A DNA stretch of 64,000 bases. It comes from Rhodococcus sp. KRD162. Lineage in GTDB: Bacteria > Actinomycetota > Actinomycetes > Mycobacteriales > Mycobacteriaceae. A program made the translations under genes and the position numbers. Positions within the stretch are counted from its first letter, which is position 1. Every line of letters begins with the position of its first letter. The notes under the pieces are model-generated. The model had not been told where the DNA came from. It saw nothing but the letters and a program-made list of their open reading frames with translations, and ran no database searches. The stretch is from assembly GCF_017168335.1 (NCBI RefSeq), contig NZ_JABFAU010000015.1, positions 275,828-339,827 on the forward strand, read 5' to 3'. Positions 56,088-64,000 of this stretch are shown piece by piece.

Positions 56088-57302
56088 ATGGCCACACAGC
56101 GGGACGAGGGACCGCTCGGCACGGTCGCTGCGCTGGCCGCATCGGACGCAGGCGGACTCGACGTCGCACTTCTCGGCAACTTTCTGGACGTTCTCGCCGA
56201 AGCAGTCGATGCTGGTGTTCCGTTGAGCCGCAAGCAACTACGCGAATTTCGCGGGCAGGGCGATACTGCTGCTCGGGCAGGCGTCGCGTTGCGCGCGTTG
56301 CTCGACCTGTATCTGAGCTCGGCATGGCGGCTGTGGCGGGAATTGCCCGCGGTGCAGGCCGCTGCCGAGGATCCTGCCGGCGTCGTCACCGCGGGTGAGG
56401 TGATGCTGCGTGCGGTCGACGATGCGGTTGCCGAACTCGCCGAGGGCTTTCAGCTCGCCCGCCGAACTCTCGTGCGGGCCGAGGTGCTCGCCCGCCGCGA
56501 GTTCGTCGACGATCTGCTCTCCGGCACCGCCGACATCGCCGGGGTACTCGAGCGCGCTCGGACCTTCGGGTTGGACCTGTCGAGTCCGCACGCGGTAGCG
56601 GTGGTGACCTCGACCACGCCCTTCACCGATGCCAGCTCCGCCATCGGCGTCGTCGAGCGCAGCGTGCAAGGCAGCAAGGGCGACGCCGAATTGCTCGTCA
56701 CGACCAAGCGGGACCAGTTGATCCTGGTGTTCCCCGCACCCGATCGCGAGGCCGTCGAGCATGTGCTCACTCGGGCCGGACGTGCACTGGGAACGCTTCC
56801 TCGCACACCAGGCGAATCGGTGGATCTACGGCGCAAGGGTGAATACGGCAGGGCTCAGCTCGGCCTCGGTCGCGCTCGAAGCGGGGCGGTGGGCGTGGCT
56901 ACGTCCTATCGAGAAGCGCTCGACGCGCTCGACCTGGCCTCCTCGCTCGGACTCGACACACCGGTGGTCGACGCCCGCGATCTGCTCGTCTATCGAGTGC
57001 TGATCAGTGATCGCGCCGCCATCGCCGATCTGGTCGACACGCTGCTGACTCCGTTGCTCGCTGCCCGCGGTGGTCCCGGTCCATTGTTGGAGACACTGCA
57101 GGTGTACTTCGACACGGGCGCGAATTCCGCGTCCACCGCGCGTCGCATGCATCTGTCGGTGCGCGCAGTGACGTACAGACTGTCGCGAATCGAAGAGCTG
57201 ACCGGTCAGGATGTCGGCAATCCCGTCGAGGCCTTCGCGCTGCACACGGCCGTGATCGGAGCGTTGCTGATCGGCTGGCCGAGCAACCGCCGGGGTACGT
57301 AA
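56088..57302 (+). CDS. CdaR/PucR-like regulator with C-terminal helix-turn-helix
   Basis: 404 residues from ATG at 56088; an in-frame ATG at 56076 is an alternative start. A helical N-terminal half contains LDVALLGNFLDVLAEAVDAGVPLSRKQLREFRGQGDTAARAGVALRALLDLYL, then a GGDEF-like/CdaR domain (VTSTTPFTDASSAIGVVERS, YREALDALDLASSLGLDTPV) and the PucR-type helix-turn-helix LLETLQVYFDTGANSASTARRMHLSVRAVTYRLSRIEELTG. It is divergent from the permease gene, and may control it, or act on tellurium-resistance-like terC downstream. Confidence 0.83.
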   Translation: MATQRDEGPLGTVAALAASDAGGLDVALLGNFLDVLAEAVDAGVPLSRKQLREFRGQGDTAARAGVALRALLDLYLSSAWRLWRELPAVQAAAEDPAGVVTAGEVMLRAVDDAVAELAEGFQLARRTLVRAEVLARREFVDDLLSGTADIAGVLERARTFGLDLSSPHAVAVVTSTTPFTDASSAIGVVERSVQGSKGDAELLVTTKRDQLILVFPAPDREAVEHVLTRAGRALGTLPRTPGESVDLRRKGEYGRAQLGLGRARSGAVGVATSYREALDALDLASSLGLDTPVVDARDLLVYRVLISDRAAIADLVDTLLTPLLAARGGPGPLLETLQVYFDTGANSASTARRMHLSVRAVTYRLSRIEELTGQDVGNPVEAFALHTAVIGALLIGWPSNRRGT

Positions 57303-57512
57303 CCCCTTCCGCGCACCGAACTTGCCGCAAACCGGCAATGGAATGCGACATAACATGTCCGTATAACGACCCTGCCTGCAGGAAACTCGACAGTCACACT
57401 GGAGTAGTCGCAGGAGTCAAGCCTGCACGACGAACGACAATGTAAGGAGCGTGTGCCAGATGGCAGCGACACAGAAGCTCGGCAGCACAGTCACCAGTGA
57501 GGGCGTCAGCCG

Positions 57513-58577
57513 ATGAGCGTCCCGTTGTGGGCATGGGCGGCATTCGGTGCCGTCGTCCTGATCCTGCTGGCAATCGACCTGCTTGCGCACCGCGGTGCAC
57601 ACATCATCGGCTTCAAAGAGGCCGCCTGGTGGAGCGCTCTGTGGGTCGGTGTGGCCATCGTCTTCGGCATCGTCGTGTTCTTCACGTTGGGCACCACTGC
57701 CGGCGTCGAATACACCACGGCATGGTTGTTGGAGAAGAGCCTGTCCGTGGACAATCTCTTCGTCTTCGCACTGATCTTCGGATACTTCAAGGTTCCCCGT
57801 GAGTACCAGCACCGGGTGTTGTTCTTCGGTGTCATCGGTGCCCTCGTGTTCCGGGCGATCTTCCTGGCCGCAGGTGTGGCCATCGTCAGCAAGTTCGCCG
57901 CAGTTCTGTTCGTCTTCGCAGCCATCCTGCTCTACAGCGCCTGGAAGCTGCTGAAGGACGAGGAAGAGTCGTACGATCCGAGCACATCGGTCGCGGTTCG
58001 ACTGCTTCGCAAGATCGTGCCCGTCCGTGACGAGTACGCCGGAACCAAGTTCTTCGTCAAGGAGGCGGGCAAGCGCGTGGCAACGCCACTGCTCGCCGTG
58101 GTCGTGGCCATCGAAGCCGCGGACCTGGTCTTCGCAGTCGACAGCGTCCCTGCGGTTCTGGCGGTGACCGACGATGCGTTCATCGTCTACTCGTCCAACG
58201 CCTTCGCCATCCTCGGCCTGCGCGCCCTGTACTTCCTGCTCGCAGGACTGCTCGAGAAGTTCCACTACCTGTCCAAGGGACTCGCGATCATCCTCGCGTT
58301 CATCGGTGTGAAGCTCATCCTGCAGGCCGGACACAAGGTGATCAGCACCTCGATCCCCGAAATTCCGTCCTTGGTCAGCCTGGTGGTCATCATCACCGTC
58401 CTGGCCGGTTCGATAATCCTCAGCCTGAAGAATCCGCCACCCGAGAACGAGGACGCCGACCCGATCGAGGAAGTCGCAGCCGACAGCCCGATCGTCGACC
58501 CGACGGAGGGAACGTCCTCGGCAGGTACCACGTCGACGACCTCGGGTACCGATCACTCGAGGCTCGACAAGTCCTGA
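57513..58577 (+). CDS. TerC/Alx-family integral membrane protein
   Basis: 354 residues from ATG at 57513. Nine or so helices. TerC motifs: the acidic helix EKSLSVDNLFVFALIFGYFKVP and the second copy AIEAADLVFAVDSVPAVLAVTDDAFIVYSSNAFAILGLRALYFLL, whose Asp/Glu residues are thought to bind metal. The C-terminal tail (about 45 residues) is acidic and Ser/Thr-rich. Alx/TerC proteins are linked with Mn2+ efflux and metalation of exported enzymes and with tellurite resistance. Terminator 15 bases after the stop. Confidence 0.92.
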   Translation: MSVPLWAWAAFGAVVLILLAIDLLAHRGAHIIGFKEAAWWSALWVGVAIVFGIVVFFTLGTTAGVEYTTAWLLEKSLSVDNLFVFALIFGYFKVPREYQHRVLFFGVIGALVFRAIFLAAGVAIVSKFAAVLFVFAAILLYSAWKLLKDEEESYDPSTSVAVRLLRKIVPVRDEYAGTKFFVKEAGKRVATPLLAVVVAIEAADLVFAVDSVPAVLAVTDDAFIVYSSNAFAILGLRALYFLLAGLLEKFHYLSKGLAIILAFIGVKLILQAGHKVISTSIPEIPSLVSLVVIITVLAGSIILSLKNPPPENEDADPIEEVAADSPIVDPTEGTSSAGTTSTTSGTDHSRLDKS

Positions 58578-58591
58578 TCCGACACCACTCG

Positions 58592-58619
58592 TGCCCCGCC
58601 GATTCGATTCGGCGGGGCA
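58592..58619 (+). terminator. Terminator after terC
   Basis: TGCCCCGCCGA (58592-58602) pairs with TCGGCGGGGCA (58609-58619) over a six-base loop, followed by TGTTTGTGTT. This is a good intrinsic terminator between terC and dps. Confidence 0.88.
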
Positions 58620-58655
58620 TGTTTGTGTTCTGCGGCCTCGGGGCAATCGGTGACC

Positions 58656-59204
58656 ATGGCTGAAAAGAACTCGTACACCGTTCCCGGACTCACCTCGGAC
58701 AAGGGCGCACGCGTCGCCGAAATCCTGCAGGACCGTCTGAACGCATACAACGACCTGCATTTGACGCTCAAGCACATTCACTGGAACGTCGTCGGACCCA
58801 ACTTCATCGCCGTTCACGAGATGCTCGACCCGCAGGTCGAAGCAGTTCGCGGGTTCGCCGACGACGTGGCCGAGCGCATTGCAACGCTCGGTTCCTCGGC
58901 CAAGGGGACGCCTGGCACCATCGTTTCCGAACGCTCGTGGGACGACTACTCGATCGGCCGAGCTACCGCCATCGAGCACCTCGGCGCTCTCGATCTGGTC
59001 TACACCGGCGTCATCGAGACCACCCGGAAGAACATCGCGGAGGTCGGCGAGATCGACCCCATCACCGAGGACATGCTCATCGGCCAGAGCGCTCAGCTCG
59101 AGCTCTTCCACTGGTTCGTCCGTGCGCACCTGGAGAACTCCGGTGGTCAGCTGTCCACCGCCAATGCCTCCAGCGAAGTGAACGCGGCAACGCAAGCCGG
59201 CTAG
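58656..59204 (+). CDS. dps: Dps-family DNA-protecting ferritin-like protein
   Basis: 182 residues from ATG at 58656. The ferroxidase centre motif LHLTLKHIHWNVVGPNFIAVHEMLDPQVEAVRGFADDVAERIATLG has the His, Asp and Glu ligands expected between subunits. It stores iron and detoxifies hydrogen peroxide as a dodecamer. The N-terminal extension MAEKNSYTVPGLTSDKGARVA is short, as in mycobacterial Dps. A hairpin follows its stop within 20 bases. No operon partner. Confidence 0.93.
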   Translation: MAEKNSYTVPGLTSDKGARVAEILQDRLNAYNDLHLTLKHIHWNVVGPNFIAVHEMLDPQVEAVRGFADDVAERIATLGSSAKGTPGTIVSERSWDDYSIGRATAIEHLGALDLVYTGVIETTRKNIAEVGEIDPITEDMLIGQSAQLELFHWFVRAHLENSGGQLSTANASSEVNAATQAG

Positions 59205-59219
59205 AACGTCACACCGCTG

Positions 59220-59249
59220 AGCGACCTCGCCCTCACAGGCGAGGTCGCT
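59220..59249 (+). terminator. Terminator after dps
   Basis: AGCGACCTCGCC (59220-59231) and GGCGAGGTCGCT (59238-59249) form a 12-bp stem with a six-base loop, followed by a short GCTGTTT tail. Confidence 0.88.
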
Positions 59250-59289
59250 GCTGTTTCGAAGCCCTACCCGAGTTCGAAGCCCCCTCGGT

Positions 59290-59320
59290 GTCAGTCAGTC
59301 AGTCTGTCAGTCAGTCTGAC
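59290..59320. repeat. GTCA microsatellite
   Basis: A run of GTCA units (about seven and a half, with two GTCT variants) spans 59290-59320. It overlaps the end of the neighbouring minus-strand gene: its stop codon at 59311-59313 lies inside the repeat. Unit number changes by one would shift the reading frame past the stop only if the change fell upstream of it. Confidence 0.8.
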
Positions 59321-59763
59321 GGCCGGGCCTCGTGACCGGCGCGGCCGTGCGATCGACGCCGCTCCTTCATCTCGGCCTCGAATACATGCCGACGTCCGTC
59401 CATCAACTCGTCCCGAACTGCTCGTTCGTGCTCGCGCAGCGGACCCCAGTACCCGTCGTCGAATTCCTCGACGAGCTGGAACGTCCAGCGTCCCTGCGCA
59501 ATGTTCCTACCGATCATGTCCTCGTCGATCCGCTGCGCAATGGCGTCGTGACCGGCCTCGGACAAGGCCCCGACGGCCTCGCCGAGCAGCAGGTCCGAGT
59601 GACCCATCAATTGATGGAACGAATAGAGGTGGCCACGGGCGCGCTCGACGCATTCGAGCGCCTCGGACACCTTCCCGGCGGCGGCCACGGTGGCATCGTT
59701 CACGCCACTGGGACGTCGATGTTCGGGCGCGGGCATGTGCTGTGCATCGGTCTGCGAATCCAT
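59311..59763 (-). CDS. Conserved hypothetical protein
   Basis: 150 residues from ATG at 59763. Mostly helical, with ATVAAAGKVSEALECVERARGHLYSFHQLMGHSDLLLGEAVGAL, AIAQRIDEDMIGRNIAQGRWTFQLVEEFDDGYW and a basic tail. Similar small proteins occur in mycobacteria and rhodococci without a known role. His and Glu/Asp pairs might bind metal, but no signature is firm. It is convergent with dps, separated by the terminator and the microsatellite. Confidence 0.75.
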   Translation of the reverse strand: MDSQTDAQHMPAPEHRRPSGVNDATVAAAGKVSEALECVERARGHLYSFHQLMGHSDLLLGEAVGALSEAGHDAIAQRIDEDMIGRNIAQGRWTFQLVEEFDDGYWGPLREHERAVRDELMDGRRHVFEAEMKERRRSHGRAGHEARPSD

Positions 59764-59877
59764 GGCGGCGGGTTACCCGTATCACACCTGAACAACCCGC
59801 ATTTCGATGATTGACGCCTTCGCAGACGGGTATAGCTGCTCGTGGACACAGAGAACAATCGACTTCGAGGAGTTCGC

Positions 59878-60075
59878 ATGGCTGATTTCATCGACAAGGC
59901 AAAGCACAAGGCAGAAGAGCTTGTGGGTGACGCCAAGGAAAAGGTCGGCCACAAGACCGACAACGACGATCTTGCTGCCGAAGGCGCAAAGGATCAGGCA
60001 TCGGGCAAGACCAAGCAGGTCGGCGACGACATCTCTGATACCGCCAGCGACATCAAGGACAAGTTCACCAACTGA
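59878..60075 (+). CDS. CsbD-family stress protein
   Basis: 65 residues from ATG at 59878, with CGAGGAG upstream. Low-complexity charged sequence of the CsbD type: KAEELVGDAKEKVGHKTDNDDLAAEGAKDQASGKTKQVGDD. CsbD proteins are induced by general stress and stationary phase in many bacteria; molecular role is unknown. Single-gene unit between the hypothetical gene and the EAL gene. Confidence 0.87.
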   Translation: MADFIDKAKHKAEELVGDAKEKVGHKTDNDDLAAEGAKDQASGKTKQVGDDISDTASDIKDKFTN

Positions 60076-60175
60076 TCTGTCCGGTCGATCTGTCCAGACC
60101 CCGCGCCCAGGCTCAGCAGCCGTACAAGGGTGCGGGGTCGGTTCGTGTCAGGCCATCGGCGCAACGCCAGACCGG

Positions 60176-60904
60176 TCAGACAGGTGCAACCGGAAGCGGC
60201 ATCGGACGGCCGAACAGCCAGCCCTGGCCCATGGTTGCGCCGAGTGCCACCGCGCGGCGCAGATGCCGACGGGTCTCGATCCCCTCGGCCAGCAGGACTG
60301 CGTCGCTCGTCTGCAGATAGGAACGCACCTGACGCATCGCAGCGCGCGTCCGGTACGGCGACCGAACGATCGACGAATCGAGTTTGACGATGTCCGGTGC
60401 CACCGCGTCCAGCAGCCGCAATGTTGCCGGGGTAGCGCCCACATCGTCCATGGCGACCGCCATTCCGCGATCGCGCGCTCCTCGAACCAGCGCCATCAAC
60501 AGCGGGACGTTCCGGTCGAGATCACGCTCGGTGATCTCGAGAACGACATCCAGATCGTCTCCGATGGCATCGAGGTGGGCCCCGACGTCGCGTTCGTCGA
60601 CGAAACAGCCCGGTTCGATGTTGAGAAAGAACCGGACCCGACGCGCGTACGCGCGCTCGCGCGCTGCCCGCAACGCAGCGGCTCGGCATGCCACATCCAC
60701 GCGTCCGACCATGCCTCGCTCACGGGCGAGGGCGAATACGTCCTCGGGGAGCGCAAGGCTCGGCGACGGCCATCTGGCCAGCGCCTCGTACCCGACGACA
60801 TTCCCGGTCGACAGCTCGACGACCGGCTGGAACATCGCAGCAACGGACTCGACCGAATCGAGCGCCGCCGACGCTGCCAGCACCGCACCGTCCGGAACGG
60901 TCAC
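60176..60904 (-). CDS. EAL-domain cyclic-di-GMP phosphodiesterase
   Basis: 242 residues, nearly just an EAL domain, with GTG start at 60904 overlapping the upstream CdaR-like stop (GTGA). The active-site residues are all visible: YEALARW (EAL), FFLNIEPGCF (Asn), VVLEITERD (Glu), AMDDVGATPATLRLL (Asp pair), VKLDSSI (Lys), LLAEGIET (Glu) and MGQGWLFG (Gln). It should cleave c-di-GMP to pGpG. No GGDEF, PAS or membrane segment is attached. A regulatory link with the CdaR-like gene is inferred from coupling. Confidence 0.9.
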   Translation of the reverse strand: MTVPDGAVLAASAALDSVESVAAMFQPVVELSTGNVVGYEALARWPSPSLALPEDVFALARERGMVGRVDVACRAAALRAARERAYARRVRFFLNIEPGCFVDERDVGAHLDAIGDDLDVVLEITERDLDRNVPLLMALVRGARDRGMAVAMDDVGATPATLRLLDAVAPDIVKLDSSIVRSPYRTRAAMRQVRSYLQTSDAVLLAEGIETRRHLRRAVALGATMGQGWLFGRPMPLPVAPV

Positions 60905-62157
60905 AGCCGTCGCTCGTCGACCGGGGCTCGACGTGCTTCGAGACGGTCGGCGATCAGGGCAGCATGCAATCGGCGAAGTCCGGACGGCTTCATCGGATCG
61001 AGTCCGGTGAGCTGTTCCACCCGCTTGAGTCGGTAGTCGACAGTATTGGGATGCACGGTCAGCCAGGTCGCCGTCTTCTTCCGATTGGAGTCCGAATCGA
61101 CGAACGCGTGCAATGTCGGCAGCAGGTCGACCGAGTCACGCAACGGATCGATCAACGTCACGAGGTGCTTGCGCCCCAAGCCTGGCCTGCTCACTTGGTA
61201 CTCGAACACCAGGTCCGCCATCCGATAGGTTCCCGGTGCGTACCGCAGCCGTCGAACGAGACTGAGCAGTTCGTACAAGTGCGGAGCGGTAACGGCTATG
61301 TCGTCGACCGCGGCCGAACCCGTGGTCGCCGTGACCGCAACCTGTGACGCCTCGGCCAGCCGCTCCACCAACTCTTCGACGTCCACTCCTGAGACAGCGG
61401 GCATCAGTACGGTTCCACCGTTGGTGCTGATCGAGGCGATCGGGGCCGAGACCCCGTCGTACGTCGCCAGCGCCGCATGAATCCGGCGCAACTTTCTCGC
61501 CGCCATCATCGCACCGTCGCCGCGCCTGCCGCCTTCGTCGGCATGCGGCGGGAAGTGCAGTGCGACCACGTGATAGTCCTCGGCGAGCAACGTTCCCATT
61601 CGATCGGCGATCTTGCGAGCCGTGCCGTCTCCGGTGAGCAGCGCATCGAGCAGTTCGGCGTCGTGACGGGGGCCGTTCTGCGTCAGTGTGCGAAATTCTG
61701 CCAGGTAGGCGTCGGATACGGATTCGGTGACGACGTCGAGGAGCTCCATGATCAACACGGTTCCATCGACCACCGGCGCGCTCGAATTCTCCTCCACGAC
61801 GTGCGCCCCGTTGCGCAGTCCCGATGTGCAGCCCTCGTTGATCGCATGCTGGATGCGTCCGAGCGGCACTCCGTCGCGGGCCCAGCGGGTGGCCGCGTCG
61901 CGAAAGATGTCCATCGCACCCGGGATGGGTAGCCGACCGGATTCGAGGACGCCTACCGCAAGTTCACAGCAGGTCGTCGTCATGTCGTCGAGTTCTCCGC
62001 GGGCGCAATCGCGTGGCGGAGGAGTGTCCTCGGGTTCCCCGATGTACTGATCCAACATCCGCGCTGCCGTCTCGCGCGGCGTGCGCAGTCGGTCCGACGC
62101 ACGACGCCCCCCGGCGTAACCCTCGTGCGAAACGTGCACACTCTCCGTCGCGGTCAC
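60901..62157 (-). CDS. CdaR/PucR-like regulator with C-terminal helix-turn-helix
   Basis: 418 residues with GTG at 62157, placed by the GAGGGG site upstream; the frame is open further but lacks similarity. N-terminal all-helical sensor-like half (RETAARMLDQYIGE, GAMDIFRDAATRWARDGVPLGRIQHAINEGCTSGLRNG), a central GGDEF-like CdaR part, and the helix-turn-helix LLPTLHAFVDSDSNRKKTATWLTVHPNTVDYRLKRVEQLTGLDP. It overlaps the EAL gene downstream by four bases. Targets are unknown. Confidence 0.85.
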   Translation of the reverse strand: MTATESVHVSHEGYAGGRRASDRLRTPRETAARMLDQYIGEPEDTPPPRDCARGELDDMTTTCCELAVGVLESGRLPIPGAMDIFRDAATRWARDGVPLGRIQHAINEGCTSGLRNGAHVVEENSSAPVVDGTVLIMELLDVVTESVSDAYLAEFRTLTQNGPRHDAELLDALLTGDGTARKIADRMGTLLAEDYHVVALHFPPHADEGGRRGDGAMMAARKLRRIHAALATYDGVSAPIASISTNGGTVLMPAVSGVDVEELVERLAEASQVAVTATTGSAAVDDIAVTAPHLYELLSLVRRLRYAPGTYRMADLVFEYQVSRPGLGRKHLVTLIDPLRDSVDLLPTLHAFVDSDSNRKKTATWLTVHPNTVDYRLKRVEQLTGLDPMKPSGLRRLHAALIADRLEARRAPVDERRL

Positions 62158-62514
62158 CCGACCCACCCCTCGAACTCGAAACCTGCACCAGGTCTGTGTC
62201 AACTCCGGTCCGATGCCCGCTGTGCTCAGCATCGGACCATGTCCGTCGCTCGACTGCCTCCCGTGTCGGTCGACCGAACGGGTGAGCAGACCCACCGATC
62301 GTAGAACTCAAATCAAACCTGCGGATTGTTTTGCGCAATATATCCGGCAGTACATCCGCAATTTCACGTGGGGCACGCCACTTTGTGACCTTGCCTCACG
62401 ATTGGCACTCCCGGTGCAGGCAAATTCCAAACGCCGGACAGAGGGCCCCAAACGACGCAAAAGCGCGCCTACCGTACCGACTTGTCCAAGCAACCTCGTC
62501 GAAAGTCAGGCTCA

Positions 62515-63702
62515 ATGACCACTACTCGGTCCACCTTCAGCGCAACGAGAAAGGCAACCACGGTGCGCGCTGCGATGATCGCGGCAATGGCGTGCTCACT
62601 TGCTCTCGGTACCGGGGTTGCGGCCCATGCCCAGCCCGTCACCGAACCCAGTCCGCCCGCCACCATCCAGGGTGACGAGGTCATTCCGCCCGAGCCGACC
62701 GAGGCGTCGCCCAAGGCCACTGACCAAGGTATCGAGCCTCCGAGCATCGATTCCGCCGCTCCTGCGACCAGCACCTACGATCCGAAGGCCGAGACGAAGG
62801 GTTACGGACCGGTCTTCACCAATTTCATCGCCGGCTTCCTTTACAGCATCGTGAACCCGGATGTCGCGCCGCAGGGTGCCAACGACTGGAATTGCAAGCC
62901 GTCAGCAGCTCACCCGCGTCCCGTCGTTCTGCTGCACGGCACCTGGGAGAACGCATTCAACAACTTCTCGCGCATGTCGCCCGCCCTGAAGAAGGAGGGC
63001 TACTGCATCTTCGCGCTGAACTACGGTGACACGGACTCCAGCGCCATCGGTCACCTCAAATCGCTTCGCGGCACCGACTCCGTCGCCTCGAGCGCCAAGG
63101 AAATTGCGACCTACATCGACGCTGTGCGCGCCGCCACCGGGTCCGCTCAGGTCGACATCGTCGGTCACTCGCAGGGTGGACTCGTCACCCGTCAGTACCT
63201 TCGCTTCGAGGGCGGTGCCAACCCGGCCGACCCGTCGCAGAACAAGGTCAACACCGTTGTGAGCGTCGCCGGGTCCAACCACGGCACCACCCTCGTCGGC
63301 ATCGGCACCCTGGGTCGTACCATCAACAACCTCGGCCTGAACGTGCTCGGCGTCGTCGGTGCCATCGCAGGCCCTGCCGCCTCGGACCAGGTCATCGACT
63401 CGCCACTGGTCAAGGCATTGGCCGTCGGCGGTGACACCGACCCCGGTATCAACTACACCGTGATCGGCACCAAGTACGACGAGGTCGTCACCCCGTACAA
63501 GACGACGTTCCTCACCGCGGGCCCCGGTGCCACGGTCAAGAACGTCACCCTGCAGGACGGTTGCGGAATCGACCTGTCGGACCACCTGTCGATCTCCGTC
63601 TCGCCTCGCGCGATCGGAATCGTGAAGAACGCACTCGATCCGAAGGGCTTCCCCTCGCGGAAGATCCCGTGCACGTTCAACTCCCCCATCACCGGCGGAT
63701 AA
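62515..63702 (+). CDS. Secreted lipase/esterase, alpha/beta hydrolase
   Basis: 395 residues from ATG at 62515. A signal peptide is clear (VRAAMIAAMACSLALGTGVAAHAQ, cleavage after AHA). A Pro/Thr-rich linker is followed by the hydrolase fold: VVLLHGTWENAF (oxyanion), the nucleophile DIVGHSQGGLVTRQYL (GHSQG), TKYDEVVTPY (catalytic Asp) and LSDHLSIS (catalytic His). Two Cys pairs suggest disulfides. It resembles the actinobacterial triacylglycerol lipase / EstA-type secreted lipases. A 200-base gap upstream holds no gene. Confidence 0.92.
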   Translation: MTTTRSTFSATRKATTVRAAMIAAMACSLALGTGVAAHAQPVTEPSPPATIQGDEVIPPEPTEASPKATDQGIEPPSIDSAAPATSTYDPKAETKGYGPVFTNFIAGFLYSIVNPDVAPQGANDWNCKPSAAHPRPVVLLHGTWENAFNNFSRMSPALKKEGYCIFALNYGDTDSSAIGHLKSLRGTDSVASSAKEIATYIDAVRAATGSAQVDIVGHSQGGLVTRQYLRFEGGANPADPSQNKVNTVVSVAGSNHGTTLVGIGTLGRTINNLGLNVLGVVGAIAGPAASDQVIDSPLVKALAVGGDTDPGINYTVIGTKYDEVVTPYKTTFLTAGPGATVKNVTLQDGCGIDLSDHLSISVSPRAIGIVKNALDPKGFPSRKIPCTFNSPITGG

Positions 63703-63748
63703 TCCGACCCGCCCACTAGCGGCGGATCGTCATCGGTAAGGCTCTACC

Positions 63749-63788
63749 CCAGTGAGGGCGATCGGCACAACTGCCGGTCGCCCTCACT
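63749..63788. terminator. Hairpin after the lipase gene
   Basis: Arms 63749-63766 and 63771-63788 pair over 18 positions with a single G:T wobble and a four-base loop. It lies between convergent genes (stops at 63702 and 63801), so it may serve both. Confidence 0.85.
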
Positions 63789-63800
63789 GCTGTCCGGGGC

Positions 63801-64000
63801 TCAGGTGCCGGTGCGGCGAATCCCCGCACCGTCGAACTCGACGAGGCCGCGGGCCGCAAAGGCATCGAGCCATCCGATCATCGGCCACCGCCCCCATCGG
63901 TGGAAGAACGTGCGCGCGTTGAGCACGATGTCGTCGATATGCTCCACCGGCGGATCCGACACCGGATGGAACTGGTGATAGGCGTGCGCCCCGCCCACCC
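63801..64000 (-). CDS. C-terminal part of a probable glycosyltransferase (5' end beyond window)
   Basis: Only the last 65 or so codons are seen, ending with TGA at 63801. They read AYHQFHPVSDPPVEHIDDIVLNARTFFHRWGRWPMIGWLDAFAARGL, which resembles the C terminus of actinobacterial GT2/galactosyltransferase-like proteins where an HQxHP segment and RWGxWPMxGWL close the domain. The main catalytic part lies outside, so the family call is tentative. Confidence 0.5.
   Translation of the reverse strand, partial: VGGAHAYHQFHPVSDPPVEHIDDIVLNARTFFHRWGRWPMIGWLDAFAARGLVEFDGAGIRRTGT

Noticed and set aside
54107..56398. A 763-codon plus-strand frame across the Usp and permease genes
   Set aside because: It is antisense to two clear protein families and is Arg/His/Asp-rich with no motif.
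57303..57512. A possible small gene between the CdaR-like gene and terC
   Set aside because: No frame has a good ribosome binding site and codon pattern; it is more likely the terC leader and promoter.
57417..59195. A 592-codon minus-strand frame across terC and dps
   Set aside because: It runs through two well-supported genes and the terminator between them and has a Gln/Asp/Glu-rich shadow composition.
62158..62514. A possible small gene or RNA between the CdaR-like gene and the lipase gene
   Set aside because: Short frames exist, but none has a convincing start site or family similarity; I see only ordinary intergenic sequence.

Overview
The window is high-GC actinobacterial chromosome, and gene content, GTG/ATGA start-stop overlaps and purine-rich ribosome binding sites point to Rhodococcus or a close relative (Nocardiaceae). 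I see no tRNA, rRNA, CRISPR array, insertion sequence, prophage gene or plasmid function. About 60 protein genes fill almost all of it, and no stretch above roughly 300 bases lacks a gene.

Region 1 to 23.4 kb centres on alcohol and aldehyde oxidation with mycofactocin, the peptide-derived redox cofactor. Reading the minus strand it holds mftE, mftF and mftG (peptidase, glycosyltransferase, electron-transfer dehydrogenase), a 45-residue basic protein, a GAF-type regulator, an ExaC-type aldehyde dehydrogenase and a DUF779 protein. Further along lie a methyltransferase resembling MftM, an overlapping ErcA-like alcohol dehydrogenase / histidine kinase / response regulator operon, and an NDMA-dependent methanol dehydrogenase (mno) followed by a MoxR ATPase and a VWA protein. 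The precursor and maturation genes mftABCD are not here. Two almost identical palindromes sit upstream of ercA and mno, and the aldehyde dehydrogenase and ercA share a promoter-proximal element, so this looks like a dispersed regulon. An unrelated island (7.4-14.3 kb) carries a GntR regulator, an NCS1 permease, a hydantoin-racemase-like enzyme and a large XRE/STAND/WD40 protein.

Region 23.5 to 37 kb is mainly housekeeping: an MFS exporter, a glutamate racemase overlapping cystathionine gamma-synthase, glutaryl-CoA dehydrogenase, cystathionine beta-synthase, an SGNH hydrolase, a thiolase, a Bax-inhibitor-like membrane protein, a methyltransferase, a peroxiredoxin and a tyrosine-phosphatase-like protein.

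Region 36.9 to 56 kb is amino-acid catabolism. It has an Lrp-regulated D-amino-acid (D-arginine type) dehydrogenase, a three-gene branched-chain keto-acid dehydrogenase with a divergent Lrp regulator and valine/leucine dehydrogenase, and a set that together fits the L-arginine 2-monooxygenase route: flavin monooxygenase, nitrilase-type amidase, guanidinobutyrase/agmatinase-type ureohydrolase, gabT, gabD, an XRE-cupin and a PucR regulator, and an amino-acid permease with a universal stress protein. Between the PucR gene and a DUF1275 gene sit three tandem 33-bp repeats that read as a small repeat peptide joined by GTGA overlaps on both sides.

Region 56 to 64 kb holds a CdaR/PucR-like regulator, TerC, Dps, a small unknown gene ending in a GTCA microsatellite, CsbD, an EAL phosphodiesterase overlapping another CdaR-like regulator, a secreted lipase, and the end of a probable glycosyltransferase. 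Several clear hairpin terminators separate these units.
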